Source: Candidatus Colimonas fimequi (lineage in GTDB: Bacteria; Bacillota; Clostridia; Peptostreptococcales; Anaerovoracaceae). Taken from it: a stretch of DNA of 7,647 bases. Positions 1 through 6,273 of the stretch are shown piece by piece. A program made the position numbers and the translations under genes. Within the stretch, counting starts at the first letter, position 1. Each line of letters begins with the position of its first letter. The notes beneath the pieces are model-generated. The model did not search any database. It was not told where the DNA came from and saw only the letters and a list, made by a program, of their open reading frames with translations. The DNA is taken from NCBI GenBank assembly GCA_018065295.1, contig JAGHTQ010000029.1, forward strand, positions 1-7,647. The letters run 5' to 3'.

Positions 1-345
1 AACCCATCAGCGGCCGATGAAGAGGCCGTTAAGGTTGCCGAAGGCAAGGAAATTCTGGGTAAGATCATGGCGTCAGATTTCGTGATTACTTTGGAAATCA
101 AGTGTAAATCTCTCAGATCTGAGCAGCTGGCGGACAAGATCGCTGACCTGGGACTTCAGGGTAAGAGCACTATCGATTTGATCGTCGGCGGTTCTCTCGG
201 CTTATCTGCAGACGTTAGCAAACGTTCGGATTTCAAGCTGTCATTCTCCGCGATGACATTCCCACACCAGATGATGCGCGTAATTCTTCTGGAACAGGTT
301 TACCGCGCATTTAAGATTAACGCACACGAAAGTTACCACAAATAA
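1..345 (+). CDS. rlmH: 23S rRNA (pseudouridine-1915-N3)-methyltransferase RlmH, 3' part
   Basis: The frame is open from the first base and gives 114 residues before TAA at 343-345, with a second in-frame stop, TAG, right after. The family is about 155-160 aa long, so roughly 45 N-terminal residues lie outside the window. RlmH is a small SPOUT-class enzyme that uses S-adenosylmethionine to methylate N3 of pseudouridine 1915 in helix 69 of 23S rRNA, on assembled ribosomes. Visible signatures are the glycine-rich SAM-binding loop IVGGSLGLS (visible residues 61-69), the block LSFSAMTFPHQMMRV (80-94), LLEQVYRAFKI (96-106) and the family-typical YHK end. The first ATG in the window (67) is internal and not the start. 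The next gene follows after 11 bp on the same strand, so they are probably co-transcribed. The assignment is close to certain from the C-terminal half alone. Confidence 0.96.
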   Translation, partial: NPSAADEEAVKVAEGKEILGKIMASDFVITLEIKCKSLRSEQLADKIADLGLQGKSTIDLIVGGSLGLSADVSKRSDFKLSFSAMTFPHQMMRVILLEQVYRAFKINAHESYHK

Positions 346-350
346 TAGGC
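346..350 (+). promoter_or_regulatory. Weak ribosome binding site for the C39-like gene
   Basis: Only TAGGC, followed by six bases before ATG 357, resembles a Shine-Dalgarno element. It is much weaker than the sites of the other genes here. It sits directly after the rlmH stop codons, so translation may depend partly on ribosomes finishing rlmH. Confidence 0.35.
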
Positions 351-356
351 TAGATT

Positions 357-1136
357 ATGGGTACAAAACACGTTAGACAATTTCATTTTCCTGATGAGAT
401 GGACTCGGCCACAGGCATTAAGAGAATTCACGGGCTCAACTATGCAATTTTTCACCAGGGTGCAATGGCATACGGTGAATACAGCGAGTATATGAAATCT
501 CATGGCTGTGCGTGCTGTACTTTGACTACCATTTTGGGAGCATACGTACCGCACCTTTATGGGATCACTCCCGATAAGACCATCACTGAAATCGAGAAGC
601 ACGTTCTTGGCGAAGAGACTTGGGAGGCCAATTACTCTAAGCCTCTTAAGAATCAGATGCCGATTTCATTTATGGGCATCCGTAAGATTATGGATCACTA
701 CGGCATCGCTCACAGATTCGTTCCTATGAGAGTACGCGAGAAGGCTCACGAAGACATTGCGGCTCACCTTGAAACCGGTCGTCCTGTTGTCATCGAGACT
801 AGCAAAATCCGCTATCGCGGCAATCTCCCCGCAGCAGTTAACGACAAGAAATTCGCCGGGTCATACCACACAATGCTCATCGTGGGGATCGAGAAGGATA
901 GGGACACAGTATGGGTTACTGACTCTGCTACACGCCCTTGGGCTGGCAAGATGCAGAGACTTAAGAGAGTATCCCTTGAAGAGCTGATCACTTACATGTT
1001 CCCTTGCGTGAAACCACACAACAAGCACATGTATTTTCACGGCAGACTTAACAGCGGCGGATACATTCTCATTAAGCAGTATCCTGATAATGATGAACTT
1101 GATCACGCATATGAAGATAGAAAAACTCGAGGCTAA
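357..1136 (+). CDS. C39-like (papain-fold) cysteine protease homologue, cytosolic, role unknown
   Basis: The 259-aa protein carries the three signatures of the Peptidase_C39_2/BtrH-type fold. A cysteine lies at the start of a hydrophobic helix (GCACCTLTTIL, residues 50-60, Cys51 aligning with the nucleophile of the usual GCGPTAL motif). A histidine lies on a beta strand (SYHTMLIVGIEKD, His171). An aspartate follows on the next strand (VWVTDSATRP, Asp189). Cys53 and Cys54 lie unusually close to the nucleophile. There is no signal peptide, membrane segment or ABC-transporter domain, unlike bacteriocin-exporting C39 proteins, so it should act in the cytoplasm. The upstream ribosome binding site is weak (TAGGC, 346-350). 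An alternative start at Met15 (399) exists but has no better site. The stop codon lies in the loop of the downstream terminator, so KTRG at the C-terminus is encoded by the hairpin stem. The fold and triad are fairly sure. Protease activity and substrate are not, and it could instead be an acyltransferase of the BtrH type. Confidence 0.72.
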   Translation: MGTKHVRQFHFPDEMDSATGIKRIHGLNYAIFHQGAMAYGEYSEYMKSHGCACCTLTTILGAYVPHLYGITPDKTITEIEKHVLGEETWEANYSKPLKNQMPISFMGIRKIMDHYGIAHRFVPMRVREKAHEDIAAHLETGRPVVIETSKIRYRGNLPAAVNDKKFAGSYHTMLIVGIEKDRDTVWVTDSATRPWAGKMQRLKRVSLEELITYMFPCVKPHNKHMYFHGRLNSGGYILIKQYPDNDELDHAYEDRKTRG

Positions 1137-1150
1137 TGCCTCGAGTTTTT
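1121..1150. terminator. Bidirectional rho-independent terminator shared by convergent genes
   Basis: AAAAACTCGAGGC (1121-1133) pairs perfectly with GCCTCGAGTTTTT (1138-1150) around a TAAT loop. An A tract on one side and a T tract on the other give a GC-rich stem followed by a U run on both strands. It ends the + strand rlmH/C39-like unit and the - strand redox operon, whose last stop codon is at 1170-1172. The first three loop bases, TAA at 1134-1136, are the stop codon of the C39-like gene, so the upstream arm is coding. Confidence 0.95.
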
Positions 1151-1169
1151 TAGTGTATATGTCAACATA

Positions 1170-2360
1170 TTAGAAAATGTCCTTTAAGACCCGCTTCACA
1201 TATGTTGGGTTATTTGTCATTCTTGCGATCATGTTCATTGGAACTTCAGGATCGTACATGGATTCAACTGTGATCTTCTCCATCTTGAGACGCTTCTCAT
1301 CTGGTGTAATCAGATCTTCGTAAACCTTCTCAATCTGTGAGAAATCGTTAGTTCTCATTGCGCTGTTAATAGCGATTGCTGCTGCTTCTGCAGTATCTGC
1401 AGCCGCTGTCATGCCATCCTTAAAGAGTGGCATCATAGCGCCAGCGCCATCACCTATTACCAGGAAGCCTTGGTCGTAGCGAAGTCCTGCTGTATTCACA
1501 TCTCTAAGAGTTCCCTGTTTCCAAGGGGTTGCCTGCTGTGCTCCTAGCATGAGAGCTGCAACTCTGCGGTTGCTCTCGATAAGGTCTGCGAAGATTTCTT
1601 CAGCAGTTACCTGACCGCTAGATTCAGGGTCATATACGATACCGATGTTGCAGTATCCTTCTGAAACGCCAGTTTCACCGGAAGGAACGATCCAGTAATA
1701 ACCGTTAACCAGCTTGCGATGGAATCCGAAGATGCCATATGCGTTATAGCGACCCTTTGCAAGATATTCATCCAGGTTAACGCCTGTGAAATAAGCACGT
1801 TCGCCAGCGTAGTAGCCGCTTCTTGTGAATCTCTGCTCCACTTCCTGTGGCTGCGCCATAAGCTCTGGTGTGAGCAGTGACTCAGCACCGTCAGCCAGGA
1901 TAACCTGACGAGCATAAATCTGGTAGTCAACGCCACGTTCGCGAACGTTCACACCTCTTACTGCCGGGCCATTCTCACTATTCTCAACGATGAGACTGCG
2001 CACGCGGCAGCCGTCTCTAAACTCAGTACCGCGTCTGATTGCCACCTGAACCAGCATGCTGTCCAGCTCAAATCTTGGAGCAACGTAGCCTTCAAATGGA
2101 ATGATGCACTCTGAGCCATTCTCGCCCATAAGGTGAGCGCGTCTGAGGCAAGTGCCGATCTTATCAAGTTCCTCAAAAGCGTTCAGTCTACTGATATGTG
2201 TTACAACACCTTCTGTCAGAAGGTCGCCGCACGCCTTGTCGCGAGGGAATATTTCTTTGTCAATGAGGAGCACGTCGACTCCGCTGTTAGCAAGATATGC
2301 TGCGCAGATTGATCCGGATATACCAGCTCCGACAATGATTACGTCTCTCTTAATAATCAT
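1170..2360 (-). CDS. Geranylgeranyl reductase (GGR)-family FAD-dependent oxidoreductase
   Basis: This 396-aa protein has the GGR-family signatures in order. There is an N-terminal FAD dinucleotide fold, VIIVGAGISGS (residues 7-17), with the ribose-binding acid at LLIDKE (31-36). The family motif PRDKACGDLLT (39-49) contains Cys44. Next come VILADGAES (153-161), the substrate-channel motif YYWIVP (221-226, usual form YxWxFP) and the second FAD motif VIGDGAGAMMP (301-311). Relatives reduce isoprenoid C=C bonds: archaeal lipid GGR, plant ChlP and mycobacterial MenJ, which acts on menaquinone tails. The usual CGG is CGD here, as in MenJ-like proteins. No transmembrane helix is evident, and family members are peripheral membrane enzymes. 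It begins at the base next to the upstream TAA, with AAGGAGGTGGAG inside the previous gene as ribosome binding site, so translation should be coupled to the 905-aa protein, its likely electron supplier. Family assignment is strong. The substrate is unknown. Confidence 0.85.
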   Translation of the reverse strand: MIIKRDVIIVGAGISGSICAAYLANSGVDVLLIDKEIFPRDKACGDLLTEGVVTHISRLNAFEELDKIGTCLRRAHLMGENGSECIIPFEGYVAPRFELDSMLVQVAIRRGTEFRDGCRVRSLIVENSENGPAVRGVNVRERGVDYQIYARQVILADGAESLLTPELMAQPQEVEQRFTRSGYYAGERAYFTGVNLDEYLAKGRYNAYGIFGFHRKLVNGYYWIVPSGETGVSEGYCNIGIVYDPESSGQVTAEEIFADLIESNRRVAALMLGAQQATPWKQGTLRDVNTAGLRYDQGFLVIGDGAGAMMPLFKDGMTAAADTAEAAAIAINSAMRTNDFSQIEKVYEDLITPDEKRLKMEKITVESMYDPEVPMNMIARMTNNPTYVKRVLKDIF

Positions 2361-5078
2361 TTACTCCACCTCCTTGCATGGCATCAGCTCAATTGCACCT
2401 TCTGGACAAACCTCACTGCAAAGTCCGCAGCCGATACATCTAGCTCCGTCAATTCTGTGGAACCCCACAGGAATATATCTTGAAGCCTCCTGTCTTGCCT
2501 GCTTAGTGCTGAGAAGTCTTGTTCCAACTTCGAAGCCCTTGTCTGCGATGGTTCTTCCTTCCAGAATTTCGTGATCTGGAGTCTCCGGAATTTCCCTCTC
2601 ATTCATGGTATCTTCTACGTTGAAATCGCCACCGTTAAAGAAGTTCTCAACTGCTACCGCGCCCATGATTCCAGCTGCTACTGAGCCCATATCAAGACCG
2701 CCGATTGCAAGCACTCCTTTGATTGGAGTCTGCAAAGCATTATCGGTAATTAATGTACCCTTCTCATCGCCCTTGAGGGCTGGGTCTCTAGCTATAATCG
2801 TTGCAGTGTCTGCCTTCTGAGTATCGCCTATTACCAATGTATCGCATGGGATGTTAATAGTAATGTCACGTTCTCTGATGTAAATATCAACGCCTGTTAC
2901 CTTGCCTAACTCTTCGGTTGCACCCGAGAATTCAGTGCCAGTTACCAGGTTCACGCCCTCTTCAAGTGCGTCCATAATGGCTGCAGTTTTAGCCTGAAGC
3001 TGGCCTCTTGAGCATGGGCAAATAAGTGTTACGTCCTTAGTGAAAACCTTGAGTTTTCTTGCTACGTCAACGGCCATTTCGTCGCTACCTGTAACGATAG
3101 CCTTCTCACCCAGACTGTTGATCTCAAGTTCACGTGAAAGTCTTGATGCCAGTGAAACCATCTCGAATACGCCCTTAGCATAAACCTTAGGCAGGTCTGG
3201 GCGAACGCCCATGCTTTCGCCAACGGCGAAGAGAATAGCTTCGTATCCATCAGCCTTCAGTTCGCTGATTGAAGGCTTGATGCCGCCTGATGCGTTAAGG
3301 ACAACTGGAATGCCGCTCTTCATGAAGTTCTCAAGTTCTTCTTCCAGTTTGTCAGCGTCTACTCGCTTATCTGTAGCGAACCATCTGTAGCGGCCGCCAA
3401 GGCATGGAGTTTTCTCGAAGATTGTTGGGGCATAGCCATTCTTTGCGAGAGAAATGGCAGCAGTAATGCCGGCAACGCCGCCGCCGATAACGGCAACCTT
3501 CTTCTTGCTTGCGTAGTCTTCAGCCTCTGTATCGATTAACTTCGGCATGTCTTCTTCCACGCCTGCACCGCGCATGATTGAAACGATGTCTTCAGCTGGA
3601 ACGATGTCCATCTTGCTGCTTCTGCTGAAGAATCTCTGCTCGTGCTGAGCTCTGACCATGGCGATGTCTTCCTTACGAATTTCTCTAGAGTCAGCGTCAG
3701 CGTCAAACTCTGCAGTTCTCTTAGGGAACATGCGTCCTCTGAGAACAGCGTCTACGTTATCTGCTGTCTTGCGGCCTGAAAGCATAGCGCCAACAACTGA
3801 GTTGCTGAAGCCAGTGATGTCGCCGCATGCGAACACCTTAGGAAGGCTTGTTCTACCGATCTTGTCAGTCTTGATAACGCCGTCAGGATAGCTCTCGAAA
3901 GTGCCAATCTGACTTGCATCAAATCTTCTTCCCACTGCGAACACAACTGTGTCACAGCTAATCTGGAACTCGTCGCCTGCTGCGATAGTCGGAACTTCCT
4001 TGCCTTCTTCGTTTGTTCTATATGTTACCTTGCCCAGGTCCATTGAAACCACCTGGCCATTGTTTCTGTTAATTCTCTTAGGTGCAGTCTGTGGGTGGAA
4101 GTTGATTCCCTCTGCTACCATGGCGTTGATGTAATCCTCAGGAACGTTCAGTGTATCCAGATCTTCCAAAGCAACGCAGGTAACTTCCTTGCCCTTACGG
4201 GCAATAGTTCTTGAAACGTCAACAGCGAATCTGCCGCCGCCGATTACAACAACCTTCTCACCTACGGCTGTGAATTCATTCTCAGGCTCCAAGTTGATTG
4301 TGCGGAGCACGGACACGCCATCAAGGACCATGTCACCATCAGTGCCTTCAAAGTTAAGGATTGCTCCCTTCGATGCTCCCGTTGCAACGATGACTGCATC
4401 GAACTGATCAGACAGTTCCTCCAGTGTTACGTCGATGCCAACCTTAACGCCAGTTCTTACTTCGATATCATCTGTGATCACTCTTGCGATATCAGCATCC
4501 ATCATGTCCTTATCCAGTCTGAATCCTGGAATACCCCAAGCCATTGAACCGCCAAGGGTTTCATCTGCTTCGATGATAGTGACTCTATAACCCTTAGATG
4601 CCAGACCGTTTGCTGCTGCAATACCGGCAGGACCACCGCCGATGATGGCAATCTTCTCGTCATATTTAATCTTATAGCTGCATGGCTTAGCCTCATGCTT
4701 ATCGATGATGTATCTCTCAAGAGCACGCACATTAACCGGTGCTCCCAGGAGCATGGATCTTCTATCTGCTCTTTGACAGTACTGGTCGCATACTGCTGCA
4801 CATGTTGCTGCCATAGGGTTCTTGCTATAGAGATACTCTGCAGCCTCGCGAATTCTGCCAGCCTTGATATATGATGTCAGCACCTGTGGAACGATTCCCA
4901 GGGGACATCCATCTGATGACATGGGAGCATTGTCGCTGAGGATAAGTCCTTCCACAGGACGTTCACCTTCGCCAATTGCACCCACTGGACATGTGTGACT
5001 GCAGCTATCACAGTTAACGCACTTGCTCTCTGCGATTACAGCCTCAAGTCTCTTGTCCATGTTTAATGTAAGATTCAT
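2361..5078 (-). CDS. Large Fe-S flavoprotein: ferredoxin + two tandem GltD-like modules + ferredoxin
   Basis: The 905-aa protein is a predicted cytosolic electron-transfer enzyme. Domains in order are as follows. A 4Fe-4S ferredoxin motif has Cys20, 23, 26 and 30. A GltD/DPYD-type Fe-S helical region covers about 55-125, with Cys58, 93, 97 and 101 and the typical AGRIREAAEYL. A complete FAD/NAD(P) module covers about 140-450: FAD motif GGGPAG 147-152 with Glu170, GIPGFRL 182-188, NAD(P) motif VIGGGRFAVD 278-287, and ACGD 417-420. A charged linker follows. A second module covers about 525-815: FAD motif GGGVAG 532-537 with Glu555, then a degenerate TGSDEMAVD 663-671 and IGGLD 792-796 where GD is expected. 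A C-terminal ferredoxin motif has Cys881, 884, 887 and 891. Related layouts occur in NfnB, AegA and YgfK. It sits 9 bp after the 124-aa gene and directly before the GGR-family gene. The likely role is passing NAD(P)H electrons through flavin to ferredoxin clusters, probably for that reductase. Partner and direction are inferred. Confidence 0.86.
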   Translation of the reverse strand: MNLTLNMDKRLEAVIAESKCVNCDSCSHTCPVGAIGEGERPVEGLILSDNAPMSSDGCPLGIVPQVLTSYIKAGRIREAAEYLYSKNPMAATCAAVCDQYCQRADRRSMLLGAPVNVRALERYIIDKHEAKPCSYKIKYDEKIAIIGGGPAGIAAANGLASKGYRVTIIEADETLGGSMAWGIPGFRLDKDMMDADIARVITDDIEVRTGVKVGIDVTLEELSDQFDAVIVATGASKGAILNFEGTDGDMVLDGVSVLRTINLEPENEFTAVGEKVVVIGGGRFAVDVSRTIARKGKEVTCVALEDLDTLNVPEDYINAMVAEGINFHPQTAPKRINRNNGQVVSMDLGKVTYRTNEEGKEVPTIAAGDEFQISCDTVVFAVGRRFDASQIGTFESYPDGVIKTDKIGRTSLPKVFACGDITGFSNSVVGAMLSGRKTADNVDAVLRGRMFPKRTAEFDADADSREIRKEDIAMVRAQHEQRFFSRSSKMDIVPAEDIVSIMRGAGVEEDMPKLIDTEAEDYASKKKVAVIGGGVAGITAAISLAKNGYAPTIFEKTPCLGGRYRWFATDKRVDADKLEEELENFMKSGIPVVLNASGGIKPSISELKADGYEAILFAVGESMGVRPDLPKVYAKGVFEMVSLASRLSRELEINSLGEKAIVTGSDEMAVDVARKLKVFTKDVTLICPCSRGQLQAKTAAIMDALEEGVNLVTGTEFSGATEELGKVTGVDIYIRERDITINIPCDTLVIGDTQKADTATIIARDPALKGDEKGTLITDNALQTPIKGVLAIGGLDMGSVAAGIMGAVAVENFFNGGDFNVEDTMNEREIPETPDHEILEGRTIADKGFEVGTRLLSTKQARQEASRYIPVGFHRIDGARCIGCGLCSEVCPEGAIELMPCKEVE
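2364..2375 (-). promoter_or_regulatory. Ribosome binding site of the GGR-family gene, inside the upstream coding sequence
   Basis: On the - strand AAGGAGGTGGAG runs into TAA and then ATG (2360). AGGAGG (2374-2369) has an 8-nt spacing to the start and a near-complete match to the 16S rRNA 3' end. The same bases encode the terminal Lys-Glu-Val-Glu of the 905-aa protein. This fixes the start at 2360. Confidence 0.9.
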
Positions 5079-5090
5079 TATATCCTCCTA
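5079..5090 (-). promoter_or_regulatory. Ribosome binding site overlapping the preceding stop codon
   Basis: The - strand reads TAGGAGGATATA then ATG (5078). TAG at 5090-5088 is the stop codon of the 124-aa gene and also the first bases of the Shine-Dalgarno site AGGAGG (5089-5084), spaced 5 nt from ATG. This decides the start of the 905-aa protein over its Met7 and suggests coupled translation. Confidence 0.88.
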
Positions 5091-5462
5091 GATAAACTCA
5101 ACTGTCTTGAGATCTTCACTAAGTCTAATACAAAGTTCTTCTGGGAGCACGCTCTCCAGCATCTGGATAACCTGCTCCGGCTCTGGCTGAGTGATTCTGT
5201 TACTCTCAAGCCACTGTGCACATTCACGAATGAAACCATAGTCGCGAAGACCCTTGTATCTGAAATACACCAGGCGCTCGCCCATAAGGAATACCAGACG
5301 TGATACCTTAGTCCACTTAATGTCTTCGTTAAGGTATTTCATCTCGCGCGTGTGCATATACTTGTTGTCGAATTCATCAGATATTTTCTTAATCTGCTGT
5401 TCTAGAGCTTCAAGCTTCTTACGGCCCTTACGACCCTTGAACATTTCGGCTTCGTTTACCAT
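5088..5462 (-). CDS. Unrecognised 124-aa charged alpha-helical protein
   Basis: I do not recognise this protein. It starts at ATG 5462, preceded by GAGGAGG at a 5-nt spacing. The frame is open further upstream, but that part lies inside the sanA-like gene and has no equivalent site. Residues 9-35 are rich in Lys and Glu with a heptad-like Leu/Ile pattern (KLEALEQQIKKI, 16-27) and probably form a short coiled coil. The middle (residues 46-90) is basic and aromatic, with WTKVSRLVFLMGERLVYFRYK at 50-70. The C-terminus (95-124) is acidic and helical. There are only two cysteines (81 and 111), not arranged for metal binding, and there is no signal peptide or convincing membrane helix. Its place in the operon, 16 bp after the DUF218 gene and 9 bp before the Fe-S flavoprotein, suggests a role tied to one of them, for example as an adaptor or assembly factor. 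That is a guess from position only. Confidence 0.8.
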   Translation of the reverse strand: MVNEAEMFKGRKGRKKLEALEQQIKKISDEFDNKYMHTREMKYLNEDIKWTKVSRLVFLMGERLVYFRYKGLRDYGFIRECAQWLESNRITQPEPEQVIQMLESVLPEELCIRLSEDLKTVEFI

Positions 5463-5467
5463 TGAAT

Positions 5468-5474
5468 CCTCCTC
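5468..5474 (-). promoter_or_regulatory. Ribosome binding site that fixes the 124-aa start
   Basis: GAGGAGG on the - strand, five bases before ATG 5462, lies in the 16-bp gap after the sanA-like stop (TAA, 5481-5479). It argues against a longer reading frame that would begin inside the upstream gene. Confidence 0.88.
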
Positions 5475-5478
5475 TTTT

Positions 5479-6192
5479 TTAGTCCAGTACTCGCGAATCA
5501 TCGCCGCTTCCTGTAATCGGAATAGGATCTCCCAGATACTTAGGCTCTGGTTTCTTAATCCACTTAACGTAATCCTTGAATCTGGCCAGTACTTCTCTCG
5601 TATCTCTGCCAAACTGACCCACATAGTGCTTCTGGTCTGTGGCAACTCCCACCGCATCGATGCCCATCTGCTGGCATCCATACAGCGCTCTATATAGATG
5701 GTATTCCTGAGTTACTACAACTGCCCGGTCCACCTGAAAAACTTCTCGTGCCCGGTACGCTGAGTCATACGTGCTGAATCCTGCATAATCGCAGAACACA
5801 TCTTCCTTAGGAACACCGAAATATCTTACAAACGCAAGCATAGCTTTAACTTCGTTGTATTCTTCCTGGCCTGCATCCCCTGTCATGAGAATCTTAGGTG
5901 CTACTCCAGCTTCATAAAGCTGCAGGGCTCCAAGAAGTCTCTGCCTTAGCATGGGACTTGGCGTTCCATCGGCCTTAACCGATGCACCAAGAACAATAAT
6001 GCACTGGGGATTCATGCTCTTCATCTCCTGGATTTCTTCCTGAGAGAACATATCATCATAGTCGTTTAGCTTAACGACAATATCGCCTCGTGTAGCTCCT
6101 GTCACTATGAAATTAGGCACTGCCAGAACCGCAACGAATACAATGCAAATTATAATGATCGCGTTCAATACTCGCCCTATTATATTCTTCAT
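5479..6192 (-). CDS. SanA/YdcF-like DUF218 membrane-anchored protein
   Basis: The 237-aa protein begins with one hydrophobic segment (about residues 9-30, after a Lys/Arg-containing start), which predicts an N-terminal membrane anchor with the rest outside the cytoplasm. The DUF218 domain follows with its usual motifs: CIIVLGASVKADGTPSPMLR (64-83), a conserved MTGD (103-106) with YNEVKAM (112-118), AGFSTYDSAYRAREVF (137-152) and VVVTQEYHLYRALY (158-171). E. coli SanA, of this family, affects envelope permeability to vancomycin, and YdcF binds S-adenosylmethionine. No reaction is established for SanA. It is the first gene of the - strand redox operon, an unexpected partner. An in-frame TAA lies 10 codons upstream, with no usual start codon between, so ATG 6192 is the only plausible start. 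No Shine-Dalgarno site precedes it, and the promoter -10 box ends just 6 bases upstream. Family assignment is strong, function open. Confidence 0.88.
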   Translation of the reverse strand: MKNIIGRVLNAIIIICIVFVAVLAVPNFIVTGATRGDIVVKLNDYDDMFSQEEIQEMKSMNPQCIIVLGASVKADGTPSPMLRQRLLGALQLYEAGVAPKILMTGDAGQEEYNEVKAMLAFVRYFGVPKEDVFCDYAGFSTYDSAYRAREVFQVDRAVVVTQEYHLYRALYGCQQMGIDAVGVATDQKHYVGQFGRDTREVLARFKDYVKWIKKPEPKYLGDPIPITGSGDDSRVLD

Positions 6193-6198
6193 ATAGCC

Positions 6199-6227
6199 AT
6201 TATAACTGTTAATTATGATGATTTAAA
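6199..6227 (-). promoter_or_regulatory. Sigma-A-type promoter of the sanA-like/redox operon
   Basis: On the - strand TTTAAA (6227-6222) and a perfect TATAAT (6204-6199) are separated by 17 nt. The -35 box matches TTGACA at four of six positions. A start six to seven bases after the -10 box falls at about 6192-6193, on or beside the A of the ATG, so the transcript may have essentially no leader. I found no other convincing promoter inside the operon. Confidence 0.65.
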
Positions 6228-6235
6228 GAATATAT

Positions 6236-6273
6236 GTAAGGTTTCTTACCTTGAACCCCCACAATATGTTGGG
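6236..6273. promoter_or_regulatory. Inverted repeats between divergent promoters, possible operator
   Basis: Two overlapping inverted repeats lie next to the -35 box of the + strand promoter: GTAAG-GTTT-CTTAC (6236-6249) and AAGGT-TTCTT-ACCTT (6238-6252), which are mutually exclusive as hairpins. An imperfect palindrome, CCCACAATATGTTGGG (6258-6273), fills most of the spacer between the -35 and -10 boxes. Such placement suits a repressor or a regulator of the divergent pair. No regulator gene is in the window, so this stays a prediction. Confidence 0.35.

Noticed and set aside
1178..1192. ATATGTTGGG word matching the hydrolase promoter spacer
   Set aside because: It lies in the GGR-like coding region, encodes ordinary residues, and two occurrences of a 10-base AT-rich word are not persuasive.
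2152..2574. A 140-aa + strand frame spanning the GGR-like/Fe-S flavoprotein junction
   Set aside because: It is antisense to two well-supported genes and to their ribosome binding site, and has no recognisable motif.
3658..4407. Several + strand open frames of 60-80 aa within the Fe-S flavoprotein gene
   Set aside because: They are antisense to intact FAD/NAD(P) and linker coding, with no ribosome binding sites and Ser/Thr/Pro-rich low-complexity translations.
5463..5681. N-terminal extension of the 124-aa protein to 197 aa
   Set aside because: The extension is the sanA-like gene read in another frame. The strong ribosome binding site is at 5468-5474, and sanA-like motifs cover the same bases.
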